Shown here one piece after another: positions 27,082 to 34,521 of a DNA stretch of 64,000 nt. The notes under the pieces are model-generated. The model made no database searches, had not been told where the DNA came from, and was given only the letters and a program-made list of their open reading frames with translations. The stretch covers positions 248,277 through 312,276 of the forward strand of contig NZ_BMMQ01000002.1 of assembly GCF_014646015.1 (NCBI RefSeq), read 5' to 3'. The translations under genes were made by a program, and so were the position numbers. Source of the DNA: Microbacterium nanhaiense (GTDB lineage Bacteria; Actinomycetota; Actinomycetes; Actinomycetales; Microbacteriaceae). How positions within the stretch are numbered: the first letter of the stretch is position 1; every line of letters starts with the position of its first letter.

Positions 27082-27167
27082 GCGCGGGTGGCGGAATAGG
27101 TAGACGCGCTAGCTTGAGGTGCTAGTGCCCGTATTAGGGCGTGGGGGTTCAAGTCCCCCCTCGCGCA
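27082..27167 (+). tRNA. tRNA-Leu (anticodon GAG), copy 1
   Basis: An 86-base type II tRNA with a seven-pair acceptor stem (GCGCGGG/CTCGCGC with one G-U), D arm, anticodon stem CTAGC/GCTAG around loop TTGAGGT, a long variable arm and T arm GGGGG-TTCAAGT-CCCCC. The 3' CCA is not encoded. It reads CUC and CUU codons; CUC is abundant here. A TAGTGT hexamer lies 53 bases upstream, and the gene is identical to the copy at 28674. Confidence 0.97.
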
Positions 27168-27178
27168 CGCGATGAGAG

Positions 27179-27221
27179 ATGGTCTCTGATCAGAAGTCTT
27201 CTTCTGGTCAGGGGCCATTTT
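27179..27221 (+). terminator. Terminator after tRNA-Leu copy 1
   Basis: An 18-pair stem with a few G-U or mismatched pairs (27179-27196 with 27201-27218), loop TCTT, followed by TTT, begins 12 bases after the tRNA. Confidence 0.8.
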
Positions 27222-27275
27222 GCGTGGAATCGCGGGCGTCGCGGCAGGGCGTCGGTCGCCGGTTATTCTGAGCTG

Positions 27276-27782
27276 ATGACGAGCGAGAGCATCAGCAGCC
27301 GAGAGATTCGCGCCGCGCACCTGAAGGAACGGATCTACGTGACCTTCGCGGCGCTGGCCGTCGTCGTCTCGCTGCTCTCGCACGGACACGTCACCGCCCT
27401 CGAAGCGATGGGGACGCTCGGCGTGACGGTTCTCGGCACGCTCTCCGCCGTGTTCACGGCCGATGTCATCTCGCACCTGCTCGTGCACGAGCGCATGCTT
27501 ACCCGTGCCGAAGTGGGTCACGCCGCGAGGGTGAGCGCGAGCGCCCTGGGCGCGATCGTCCTTCCGATGTTGTTCCTCCTCGCGGCTCAGTTCGGGGCCT
27601 GGGGGCCCGAGCATGCGCTCAGGGCCTCCATGGCCGCACTCCTGCTGGCACTGATCGGTTTCGGTTGGATCGCCGCCCGCCGCATCAAGCTGCCGTGGTG
27701 GCAGCGCGGTCTGGTTCTCGGGGCGGAGGCCGTGCTCGGCCTTCTCGTGATCGGCCTTCAGACGCTCGCGCACGGGGGCTGA
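27276..27782 (+). CDS. Small integral membrane protein
   Basis: A 168-residue protein with about four hydrophobic helices (near 24-42, 48-66, 84-105, 112-160) and a polar N-terminus. I do not recognise a family. The ATG is six bases after TATTCT (27264-27269), a likely leaderless promoter; a longer frame would run into the tRNA terminator. It stands alone between the first tRNA-Leu and the convergent FBP gene. Confidence 0.7.
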   Translation: MTSESISSREIRAAHLKERIYVTFAALAVVVSLLSHGHVTALEAMGTLGVTVLGTLSAVFTADVISHLLVHERMLTRAEVGHAARVSASALGAIVLPMLFLLAAQFGAWGPEHALRASMAALLLALIGFGWIAARRIKLPWWQRGLVLGAEAVLGLLVIGLQTLAHGG

Positions 27783-27816
27783 GCAGCGCCGGACCGGGGT
27801 CGGAAACCGCGAGGAG

Positions 27817-27850
27817 CGGCTCGGAGGCGCCGGCGGGCGCCCCCGAGCCG
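27817..27850. terminator. Bidirectional terminator between two convergent genes
   Basis: CGGCTCGG (27817-27824) pairs with CCGAGCCG (27843-27850), with an inner GGCGCC/GGCGCC stem. It lies between the stop at 27782 and the convergent stop at 27856. Confidence 0.65.
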
Positions 27851-27855
27851 GGCTT

Positions 27856-28356
27856 CTAGTCGGAGAGCAGGTCCGTCACAAAACCGGACACGCGCGACGC
27901 CAGCTCGCCGATGCGGCGCTCGCGCGCCGCGGCGAGGTCGTAGCCGTCGTAGGGGAGCGGCGGATCCTTGCGCACGTTGCGGGAGCACTCGAAGTCGAGG
28001 CACGCGAGCGTGCCCACGCTCGCGCCGCGGCGCCCGGCGGATCCGGCGCGTTTCGCGGCCCAGAAGACGACGTCGTTGGGCAGGCGCACGTCGCGGCACC
28101 AATTGCACATGGCGCGAGATCGCGGCGACGACTCGGTCTGGGTGAGCACTGCGCCGATGAGTCCGCCATCCGGCGCGGGGATGACGATGTAGCCGCGGTT
28201 GGCGAACTTCGGATCCCGCCAACCGTAGTAGTCGAGCTCGGCCCAGTCGGCCTCGCCCATCCGCTCGAAGGATTCGGGCAGGGTCATGTCCTTCACCGTC
28301 TTGCGCGAGGCGTTGACGAAGGAGGAACGGATCAGGGTCTCGGTGAGAGATTGCAT
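27856..28356 (-). CDS. FBP-domain (FusB-like) zinc protein, probable EF-G binder
   Basis: A 166-residue protein of the FBP family. FusB/FBP proteins have a treble-clef zinc finger and bind elongation factor G, in some species protecting it from fusidic acid. Four cysteines fit the finger: Cys84, Cys87 (CNWC), Cys119 and Cys124 (CLDFEC). The N-terminal half is helical. The ATG at 28356 follows GAAAGG. The leader contains a ten-pair hairpin and, further up, a possible 22-codon leader ORF, so attenuation control is conceivable. Confidence 0.85.
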   Translation of the reverse strand: MQSLTETLIRSSFVNASRKTVKDMTLPESFERMGEADWAELDYYGWRDPKFANRGYIVIPAPDGGLIGAVLTQTESSPRSRAMCNWCRDVRLPNDVVFWAAKRAGSAGRRGASVGTLACLDFECSRNVRKDPPLPYDGYDLAAARERRIGELASRVSGFVTDLLSD

Positions 28357-28370
28357 GAGAAAGCCTTTCG

Positions 28371-28397
28371 ACGGGCCTGCGTCGACGGCAGGCCCGT
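28371..28397 (-). promoter_or_regulatory. Leader hairpin before the FBP gene
   Basis: ACGGGCCTGC and GCAGGCCCGT form a ten-pair stem around a seven-base loop, ending 14 bases before the start codon and just upstream of the GAAAGG ribosome site on the minus strand. It is not followed by T residues, so it is more likely a translational or stability element than a terminator. Confidence 0.55.
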
Positions 28398-28472
28398 GCG
28401 GAGAAGAGAGTTTTCGGGTTCGCGAAGACCGCCGTGGCCCACGCACGGGGCGACACGGCGGGAGCGGCCGGG

Positions 28473-28541
28473 CTACTCACCGTCGGCGAGGATCCTGCCG
28501 ACGACCTCCTGGCGCTGTGCATACAGCTCTCGATAACTCAC
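28473..28541 (-). CDS. Possible leaderless 22-residue leader peptide upstream of the FBP gene
   Basis: On the minus strand TAAAGT (28554-28549) lies seven bases before a GTG that opens a 22-codon frame (beginning MSYRELYAQRQEVVGRIL) ending in TAG. The FBP start is 116 bases further on, with a hairpin in between. The frame has natural-looking composition. Whether it is translated, and whether it controls the FBP gene, is inference. An in-frame ATG at 28562 would add seven residues. Confidence 0.35.
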   Translation of the reverse strand: MSYRELYAQRQEVVGRILADGE

Positions 28542-28673
28542 GACGACCACTTTACGCCGCATGAGCGCACGATGGCGACGCGCCCGGGATCGACGTTTCA
28601 TGACCGTGTTCGCACCGTGGTAATGTGGACTCTTGGTTCGAAACGCCTGTGGCGGATCGAATCGACACCCAAT

Positions 28674-28759
28674 GCGCGGGTGGCGGAATAGGTAGACGCG
28701 CTAGCTTGAGGTGCTAGTGCCCGTATTAGGGCGTGGGGGTTCAAGTCCCCCCTCGCGCA
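28674..28759 (+). tRNA. tRNA-Leu (anticodon GAG), copy 2
   Basis: Identical over all 86 bases to the tRNA at 27082. The 53 bases before it, starting at TAATGT (28621-28626), align without gaps to the same stretch before copy 1 and share the blocks CTTGGTTCG and AATCGACACCCAAT. This is a duplication of gene plus promoter and leader. Confidence 0.97.
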
Positions 28760-28762
28760 CAG

Positions 28763-28793
28763 AGCCCCCGGTCGATACGGCCGGGGGCTTTTT
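28763..28793 (+). terminator. Terminator after tRNA-Leu copy 2
   Basis: AGCCCCCGG (28763-28771) pairs with CCGGGGGCT (28781-28789), followed by TTTT, four bases after the tRNA. It differs in sequence from the terminator of copy 1. Confidence 0.85.
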
Positions 28794-28895
28794 CGTCGCC
28801 GTGATCAGATCGCGACGAAGCCGTGATCCCAGCGACACCCCACCGGCATAGCGTGGAGGGCGAAGCTACTGATCGACGCGGTTCAGGAGGCGACC

Positions 28896-29564
28896 ATGAA
28901 CGCCGCACGGGTGACGAAGCTGATGGCAATCGCGGGCTGCGCGGTGATGTGCGCGGCGATCGCGGGGTGTGCGGGCCAAGCCCCTCCCGCGGATCTGCCG
29001 GCCGGTGAGACCACGGCCGCAAGCCCGCCGGCGCCGACGCCGGACGAATCGGCAACTCCGAGCGTGAGCGCACCCGCGGATCCCGAACCGTCTCCGCCGA
29101 CGGGTGAGCCGGCCGAGTGGGTGATCGACGAGACGGCGATCGGACCTGTTGCGCTCGGCGCAGACTTCGGTGCGACGCTCGACGGTCTCTCGGACGAGTG
29201 GGTCAACGACGCGGCGTGTCCGGAGATGGCCTATTGGACGAGTAACGACGGGGCGTACCTGGTCTCGTTTCATCATGACGGGCAGGCCGACACCGCGACG
29301 ATCTCCGAGATCACGGTCGAGGCGCTGGGCCCGGGCGACGCGGGCCCTCGCACCGCTGAGGGGCTCGGTCTGGGCTCGACAGGTGATGATGTCACGGCCG
29401 CGTACCCCGGAGCCGTCTCGCTGGACGCACCGATCGGCGGGGGAAGCTACCTGCGCACGGCCGAGACGGGGTCGCTGTTCTTCGGCTTCGCCGAGGGCGA
29501 GGGCGCTGCCTCGACGGTCACGGTGACGAGTGCGGATCTGCCGTCATACGAATCGTGCGCTTAG
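28896..29564 (+). CDS. Secreted lipoprotein of unknown function
   Basis: A 222-residue protein with a lipoprotein signal: charged start, hydrophobic stretch and lipobox AIAGC, with Cys25 as the probable lipid-modified residue. Residues 28-73 are a Pro/Ala/Thr/Ser-rich linker, and the rest is one acidic globular domain that includes two repeats of a GLGLGSTGDDV-like turn. The family is not recognised. The ATG follows TTCAGGAGG. A TAGCGT hexamer at 28849-28854 may be the promoter. Confidence 0.8.
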   Translation: MNAARVTKLMAIAGCAVMCAAIAGCAGQAPPADLPAGETTAASPPAPTPDESATPSVSAPADPEPSPPTGEPAEWVIDETAIGPVALGADFGATLDGLSDEWVNDAACPEMAYWTSNDGAYLVSFHHDGQADTATISEITVEALGPGDAGPRTAEGLGLGSTGDDVTAAYPGAVSLDAPIGGGSYLRTAETGSLFFGFAEGEGAASTVTVTSADLPSYESCA

Positions 29565-29576
29565 GCGACCGGCGGC

Positions 29577-30053
29577 CTACGCCTTTCCGCGGTTGCGGCG
29601 CCGGGTCTCGTGCGGGGCGCGACCGCCGAGGAAGGACCGCGCGGGATCCACCACGAAGCCGCGGCGGAGCGCCTCGCGGCCGATCAGCATCCGGAAGCCC
29701 ATCTTGTCGCGGTTCGTGAGCGTGACCTCAGCGACCACTTCGCGGTCGACGAGGCGAAGCATCAGCTCGATCACGATGCGGTTCTGCTTGTGGCCTGACG
29801 AGCTTCGCACCGTGCGCCGGTCGAGGATCGGACACTCGACGACGCGGGCGTCCTCCTGGCTGTCCTGCCAGGGCTTGATCTTGAATCGAACCCACGGCAC
29901 GCCGTCGCGCTCGAACTCGCTGATCTCGAACGCATGAAGGGCGGACGTGCGCGCGCCGGTGTCGATCTTGGCCTTGATCCAGTCGACGCCGAGATCGGGC
30001 AGCGACACCCACTCCCGCCAGCCCGTAGTCGTGTTTGAATGAGACCGAACCAC
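29577..30053 (-). CDS. rimB: RimB-like retropepsin-type protease (putative ATP-dependent zinc protease family)
   Basis: A 158-residue protein of the family long called ATP-dependent zinc protease but built on a retropepsin fold. The active-site motif is AKIDTGARTSALHA, with catalytic Asp31 in Asp-Thr-Gly-Ala. The conserved LIGREALRRGFVVDP end is also typical. Relatives sit beside RimK, which adds glutamates to proteins, and are thought to trim such tails. Here it is divergent from the rimK gene, 25 bases away. The GTG start at 30053 is the only good one visible but lacks a clear ribosome site. Confidence 0.85.
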   Translation of the reverse strand: MVRSHSNTTTGWREWVSLPDLGVDWIKAKIDTGARTSALHAFEISEFERDGVPWVRFKIKPWQDSQEDARVVECPILDRRTVRSSSGHKQNRIVIELMLRLVDREVVAEVTLTNRDKMGFRMLIGREALRRGFVVDPARSFLGGRAPHETRRRNRGKA

Positions 30054-30063
30054 CCCCTTATCT
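30035..30063 (+). promoter_or_regulatory. Probable promoter of rimK
   Basis: TTGAAT (30035-30040) and TTATCT (30058-30063) are separated by 17 bases. The start codon is at 30079 with AGGAAA between. The -35 part lies inside the start of the divergent rimB. Confidence 0.5.
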
Positions 30064-30078
30064 TGGCAGGAAAAATCC

Positions 30079-31269
30079 GTGAAGATCGCCGTGCTCTCTC
30101 GAGCCCCTCAGTCGTATTCGACGCAGCGCCTCCGCGCGGCGGCCGCGCAGCGCGGCCACAACGTCAAGGTGCTCAATACGCTGCGATTCGCGATCGATCT
30201 CACCTCCGATGAGCCCGACCTTCTGTATCGAGGGAAGCAGCTCAGCGACTATGACGCGATCCTGCCGCGCATCGGATCCTCGATCACGTACTTCGGCACG
30301 GCCGTGGTGCGCCAGTTCGAGCAGATGGACGTCTACACCCCGAACACCGCGAACGGGATCCAGAGCGCCCGAGACAAGCTGCGCGCCAATCAGATCCTCT
30401 CGCGCCACAACATCGCGATGCCGGCCACGGCATTCGTGCGCAATCGCGCCGATGTGCGCCAGGCGATCGAGCGCGTCGGCGGCGCGCCCGTGGTCATCAA
30501 GCTGCTGGAGGGCACCCAGGGCATCGGCGTGATCCTCGCCCCGCAGGTCAAGGTCGCCGAGGCGATTATCGAGACCCTGCATTCCACGAACCAGAACGTC
30601 CTGATCCAGAAATTCATCTCGGAGAGCCGCGGGCGCGACATCCGAGCGCTCGTCGTCGGCGACCGCGTCGTCGCCGCGATGCGTCGCGTCGCCGAGGGCG
30701 ACGAGTTCCGGTCGAACGTGCACCGCGGCGGGCGGGTCGAAGCCGTCACGCTCAGCCCGGAGTACGAGCAGACGGCGGTGCGCTCCGCGCAGATCATGGG
30801 CCTGCGCGTCGCGGGCGTCGACATGCTCGAGGGCAACGACGGCCCCCTCGTCATGGAGGTCAACTCGTCGCCGGGCCTGCAGGGCATCGAGCTGGCGACG
30901 GGGCTCGACGTGGCGGGTGCCATCATCGATTACATCGCCAGCCAGGTCGACTTCCCCGAGATCGATGTGCGCCAGCGCCTCAGCGTCTCGACGGGCTACG
31001 GCGTCGCGGAGCTCGTCCCCAACGCGAGCTCGGGTCAGATCGGCAAGGAACTCGGCGAGCTCGGCCTGTGGGAACGCGACATCACTGTGCTGACGCTGCA
31101 CCGCGGCGCCCAGGTGATCCCCAACCCGCGCAAGCACGTCGTCCTGGAAGCGGGCGATCGACTGCTGTGCTTCGGCAAGCTCGACGAGATGCGCGGCATG
31201 ATTCCCGAGCGCCGCCGGCGCCGCGCCAAGGTGCGCAAGCTCCCGAAGGAGCCGCTCGCCGACGAGTGA
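30079..31269 (+). CDS. rimK: RimK-family ATP-grasp ligase with C-terminal TrkA_C-like domain
   Basis: A 396-residue ATP-grasp amino-acid ligase. Residues 1-300 match RimK, the enzyme that adds glutamate to ribosomal protein S6: KLLEGTQGIGVIL is the ATP loop, RDIRALVVGDRVVAAM and LVMEVNSSPGLQGIE carry the Mg and nucleotide residues. Residues about 310-385 (beginning ERDITVLTLHRGAQVIPNPR, then LEAGDRLLCFG) look like a TrkA_C/RCK_C regulatory domain that can bind small ligands. The pairing with RimB suggests a glutamylation and trimming system; the true substrate is unproven. Confidence 0.88.
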   Translation: MKIAVLSRAPQSYSTQRLRAAAAQRGHNVKVLNTLRFAIDLTSDEPDLLYRGKQLSDYDAILPRIGSSITYFGTAVVRQFEQMDVYTPNTANGIQSARDKLRANQILSRHNIAMPATAFVRNRADVRQAIERVGGAPVVIKLLEGTQGIGVILAPQVKVAEAIIETLHSTNQNVLIQKFISESRGRDIRALVVGDRVVAAMRRVAEGDEFRSNVHRGGRVEAVTLSPEYEQTAVRSAQIMGLRVAGVDMLEGNDGPLVMEVNSSPGLQGIELATGLDVAGAIIDYIASQVDFPEIDVRQRLSVSTGYGVAELVPNASSGQIGKELGELGLWERDITVLTLHRGAQVIPNPRKHVVLEAGDRLLCFGKLDEMRGMIPERRRRRAKVRKLPKEPLADE

Positions 31270-31319
31270 CCCGGGGGCGGCAGGGTCCCACCCGTGCGCG
31301 TCGCATGCGGGAAGAAAAG

Positions 31320-31364
31320 ATGAACATTTGGGAAACGGCCTGGCGGAATCTTCGGGATCGGTGA
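31320..31364 (+). CDS. Possible 14-residue ORF before the phosphate transporter
   Basis: An ATG with GGGAAGAA a few bases upstream opens a 14-codon frame (MNIWETAWRNLRDR) ending in TGA, 25 bases before pit. It could be a leader peptide, the stub of a lost membrane-protein gene, or chance. The evidence is only the start geometry. Confidence 0.2.
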   Translation: MNIWETAWRNLRDR

Positions 31365-31370
31365 TATTTA

Positions 31371-31384
31371 CAGACGTCCGTCTG
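31371..31384 (+). promoter_or_regulatory. Palindrome CAGACG-TC-CGTCTG just before pit
   Basis: A perfect 14-base inverted repeat ends five bases before the pit ATG, right after the AT-rich GATATTTA that may be its -10. The placement at the transcription start is that of a repressor site; the half-site resembles TetR-type operators. No regulator gene is adjacent. Confidence 0.45.
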
Positions 31385-31389
31385 CGACC

Positions 31390-32586
31390 ATGGAATACAT
31401 GTCCGGTGAGCTCCTCATCTTGATCCTGGTGATCGTCACGGCGATCGCTTTCGACTTCACCAATGGGTTTCACGACACCGGAAACGCGATGGCCACGTCC
31501 ATCGCGACGGGTGCGCTGAAGCCGAAGGCCGCCGTCACGCTCTCGGCGATCCTCAACCTCGTCGGTGCGTTCCTCTCGGTCGAGGTCGCCGCGACGATCA
31601 CCCGCGATGTTCTGAACATCCAGACCGACACGGGCGATCTGGCGCTCGGGCTGGATCCGCAGACGGCGATGATGATCATCTTCGCGGGGCTCGTCGGCGG
31701 CATCCTCTGGAACCTCATCACCTGGTTGCTCGGCCTGCCCTCCAGCTCATCGCACGCGCTCTTCGGCGGTCTCATCGGTGCCGGGCTCGCCGGCATCGGC
31801 ACCGCCGGCGTGAACTGGGGCGGCATCATGGCGAAGGTCGTCGTTCCGGCGTTCCTCTCGCCGGCGATCGCCTGTGCGATCGCCGCGGTGGGCACCTGGC
31901 TCGTCTACGCCTTCACGAAGCGGGTGAACGCCAAGCGCCGCGAAACGGGCTTCCGCTGGGGCCAGATCGGCACGGCATCGCTCGTGTCGCTCGCCCATGG
32001 AACGGGCGACGCGCAGAAGACCATGGGCGTTATCGCGCTCGCGCTCATCGCCCACGGCTCGCTCACGACGACGAACATCGAGGAGCACGGGCTCCCCGTT
32101 TGGATCATCTTCGTGTGCGGCGTCGCGATCGCGCTCGGCACCTACCTCGGCGGCTGGCGCATCATCCGCACGCTCGGCAAGGGCCTCGTCGAGATCGACT
32201 CACCGCAGGGCATGGCCGCCGAGGCATCGTCTGCGGCGATCATCCTCACCTCGTCGACGTTCGGAATGGCGCTCTCGACGACGCACGTCGCGACGGGCTC
32301 GATCCTCGGATCCGGGGTCGGCAAGCCGGGCGCGCAGGTGCGGTGGGGCGTCGCCGGACGCATGGCGGCTGCGTGGCTCATCACGATGCCCGCGGCCGGC
32401 ATCGTAGGTGCGCTCTGCTTCTTCCTGGAGAACGGCATCGGCGGCCTGGCCGGTGCGATCACCGTGTTCGTGATCCTCGTGTTCGCGTCGCTCTACATGT
32501 ACCTGCACAGCCGCCGACAGAAGGTCGACGCGTCCAACGTCAACGCCGATTGGGACGACAACGTGCCCGCCGGATCCGCTCGCTGA
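31390..32586 (+). CDS. pit: Inorganic phosphate transporter, PiT family
   Basis: A 398-residue low-affinity phosphate (metal-phosphate) symporter with about 10 helices. Both PiT signature halves are visible: FDFTNGFHDTGNAMATSI at the N-terminus and FGMALSTTHVATGSILGSGV in the second half. The start may be the ATG at 31390 or 31399. It heads an operon with a small membrane protein and a DUF3349 protein, the same set as Rv0545c-Rv0544c-Rv0543c in mycobacteria. No PHO box was recognised; a palindrome sits at the likely transcription start. Confidence 0.93.
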   Translation: MEYMSGELLILILVIVTAIAFDFTNGFHDTGNAMATSIATGALKPKAAVTLSAILNLVGAFLSVEVAATITRDVLNIQTDTGDLALGLDPQTAMMIIFAGLVGGILWNLITWLLGLPSSSSHALFGGLIGAGLAGIGTAGVNWGGIMAKVVVPAFLSPAIACAIAAVGTWLVYAFTKRVNAKRRETGFRWGQIGTASLVSLAHGTGDAQKTMGVIALALIAHGSLTTTNIEEHGLPVWIIFVCGVAIALGTYLGGWRIIRTLGKGLVEIDSPQGMAAEASSAAIILTSSTFGMALSTTHVATGSILGSGVGKPGAQVRWGVAGRMAAAWLITMPAAGIVGALCFFLENGIGGLAGAITVFVILVFASLYMYLHSRRQKVDASNVNADWDDNVPAGSAR

Positions 32587-32604
32587 GCCTCGGGAGACAA
32601 GATC

Positions 32605-32889
32605 ATGGACATCAACTTCGCTGAGATCGGTCTGTCGGCGCTCCGTGTGCTCGGGGTGGGCCTGCTGCTCGGCGCGGGTCTTCCCGCGCTCTTCGCCCTC
32701 GGCATGCGCTTGCAGGCCGTGGGAAGCGGCGTCGCCGAGGACGGCTCGCGTCTCGCGCGCAAGCCCCTCGCGACGATCGGCGCGTATCTGCTGTACTCTG
32801 TCGTGATTCTCGCGGTGATCGCGGGGGTTCTCTTCGTGACGAGGCACTCCCTCAATCACTACTTCGGCATCTCTCTGTTTGGAGGTTGA
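32605..32889 (+). CDS. Small two-helix membrane protein linked to pit
   Basis: A 94-residue protein with helices at about 10-33 and 55-78 and a short polar loop containing GSGVAEDGSRLARK. It has a GGGAGA ribosome site and starts 18 bases after pit. A protein of this size lies between pitA and a DUF3349 gene in mycobacteria too, suggesting a conserved accessory to phosphate uptake; its function is unknown. Confidence 0.8.
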   Translation: MDINFAEIGLSALRVLGVGLLLGAGLPALFALGMRLQAVGSGVAEDGSRLARKPLATIGAYLLYSVVILAVIAGVLFVTRHSLNHYFGISLFGG

Positions 32890-32890
32890 C

Positions 32891-33583
32891 ATGGCTGAAG
32901 GCCTGATCGCATCGGTTCTCAACTGGCTGCGCGCCGGGTACCCGGAGGGGGTGCCCCCGAAAGACAGCTTCCCGCTGCTCGCGCTCCTGCGCCGCACGCT
33001 TTCGGACGACGACTACGTCCAGATCGTGGCGGAGCTCGTGGCCGAGGAGAAGAAGAAGGTCCGGGTGCGCCACATCCGCGATGCGATCGAGCGGTTCACC
33101 CGCGAGGTTCCCGAGGAATCCGACATCCGCCAGGTCGCGGCGCAGCTCGCCGCCGGAGGCTGGCCGCTGAGCGGGAAGGCGATGCGGCTCGCGGAAGAGG
33201 TCGACGAGCCGCTCGATCTCGGCCTTCCGACGGCCGAGGAGGCCTCGGCCGTGTGGGCCCAGACCACGGCGGCGCCGGTGGACGAACCGCCCCGTCCGGG
33301 CGTCGTCGAGCGCGTGGTCGACTGGCTGCGACTGGGCTACCCGGAGGGCGTTCCGTCGAACGACTATGTTCCGGTGTTGGCGCTCCTGCGCCGCCGACTG
33401 ACGGACGAGGAGGTCACGCTCGTCGCGGAGAAGATCATCGCCGACCTCGGCGAGGACCGCCCCGTGGAGATCGGTGACGCGCATGCCCTGATGAGCAGGG
33501 TCCTCGACGGCGAACCGGACGACGCCGACATGAACCGCGTCCTCGCACACCTCCGCGCCAACGGCATCGCGATCGCCGAGTGA
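32891..33583 (+). CDS. DUF3349 protein with two tandem domains
   Basis: A 230-residue soluble protein made of two related halves. WLRAGYPEGVP at 12-22 and WLRLGYPEGVP at 145-155 are the same motif, each followed by a helical ALLRR segment. DUF3349 proteins in mycobacteria are usually single-domain, about 100 residues. The ATG follows GGAGG and starts one base after the preceding stop. The function is unknown; the operon with pit suggests a link to phosphate. Confidence 0.85.
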   Translation: MAEGLIASVLNWLRAGYPEGVPPKDSFPLLALLRRTLSDDDYVQIVAELVAEEKKKVRVRHIRDAIERFTREVPEESDIRQVAAQLAAGGWPLSGKAMRLAEEVDEPLDLGLPTAEEASAVWAQTTAAPVDEPPRPGVVERVVDWLRLGYPEGVPSNDYVPVLALLRRRLTDEEVTLVAEKIIADLGEDRPVEIGDAHALMSRVLDGEPDDADMNRVLAHLRANGIAIAE

Positions 33584-33590
33584 CGCGCGT

Positions 33591-33616
33591 TGGGGTCCCG
33601 CCTCGGCGGAGCCCCA
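33591..33616. terminator. Hairpin between the DUF3349 gene and the convergent SDR gene
   Basis: TGGGGTCCCGCC (33591-33602) pairs with GGCGGAGCCCCA (33605-33616) with one wobble and one mismatch. It lies eight bases after the stop, with no long T tract. Confidence 0.5.
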
Positions 33617-33637
33617 CCGCGCGTGGCGCTGCCGCGG

Positions 33638-34471
33638 TTACGGATGCCGCAGTCGCGGGCGATCGAGCATGTCGGCGTAGCCGGCGCGGTAATCGGGGTA
33701 CGCGAAGGCGAAGCCCGATGCCCGCAGCAGCGAGCTGTCGCACGCGCGAGTGCCTCCGCGTTCGCGTGAGACGGATCCCACGGGCGGGCGGGGGAGGCCC
33801 AGTCGCGCGGCGAGAAACGTCAGCACCTCGGCCAACTCGGCGGGCCTCTCGTCCACGCCGAGGTACACCGGTGCGGGCTCGGAGAGGCCGAACAGGTGCA
33901 CCACGGCCGCCGCTGCGTCGTCGCGGTGGATCCGGTTGGTCATGGCGGGGCCGGACGGGAGGGTGGCCTCGCCAGCGAGGAGCAGGTCGATGAGGCGCGT
34001 GCGCCCCGGGCCGTAGATGCCGCCGCACCGGAGCACGGTCCCGCGGCCCGCCGTCTCGGCGAGAAGCATCCGCTCGGCCGCGAGGAGGGTGCGTGCGCGA
34101 GGCGGCCCGTCGGGAATCGGCGTGTCCTCGTCGACGCGGCCGCCCAGGTCTCCGTACACGCCCGTCGATGAGACGAGCACCGCCCGCTCGGGCCGTCGGT
34201 GCAGACCGTCGAGCACGTGTCTCATGCCGTTCAGGTAGGTCGCCTCGTAGTCGTCGGAGCCGTCGCGCCGCGGGGCGGTGCAGATCACGAGGCGGGAGAC
34301 ATCGGCCGGGACGGTGACGGGCGAGGTGACGTCGACCGCGTCGAACTCGATGGGGGAGTCGCCCGACGGGGGATTCCGGCGCCAGCCGATGACGCGGTGT
34401 CCGGACGAGGCGAGCCGCAGGCCGATCTCGGTGCCGAGGTCGCCGCAGCCGACGATGAGGGTGGTCGACAT
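33638..34471 (-). CDS. NAD(P)-dependent sugar epimerase-like SDR (YeeZ type)
   Basis: A 277-residue extended short-chain dehydrogenase. The cofactor motif is LIVGCGDLGTEIGLRL near the N-terminus, and VSSTGVYGD carries the active-site Ser/Tyr region, although a full YxxxK is not evident (Tyr is in VYGDLGG). That fits the atypical group that includes YeeZ. The substrate is unknown. The ATG at 34471 is preferred to an upstream start at 34483. It is alone on this strand, ending near the hairpin at 33591. Confidence 0.78.
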   Translation of the reverse strand: MSTTLIVGCGDLGTEIGLRLASSGHRVIGWRRNPPSGDSPIEFDAVDVTSPVTVPADVSRLVICTAPRRDGSDDYEATYLNGMRHVLDGLHRRPERAVLVSSTGVYGDLGGRVDEDTPIPDGPPRARTLLAAERMLLAETAGRGTVLRCGGIYGPGRTRLIDLLLAGEATLPSGPAMTNRIHRDDAAAAVVHLFGLSEPAPVYLGVDERPAELAEVLTFLAARLGLPRPPVGSVSRERGGTRACDSSLLRASGFAFAYPDYRAGYADMLDRPRLRHP

Positions 34472-34521
34472 GGGCCCAGCCAATCAGATCCGCCTGGGAC
34501 GCGGCCGCCCGAGTGGCGCCA

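Noticed and set aside
27082..28759. Integrated mobile element bounded by the two tRNA-Leu copies
   Set aside because: No integrase, transposase or partial attachment repeat is present between the tRNAs, and the duplication includes the promoter, which is unlike phage or ICE attachment sites.
31320..31364. The 14-codon ORF before pit as a genuine gene
   Set aside because: It has a fair ribosome site but is very short and without supporting context. It is listed only as a low-confidence feature.
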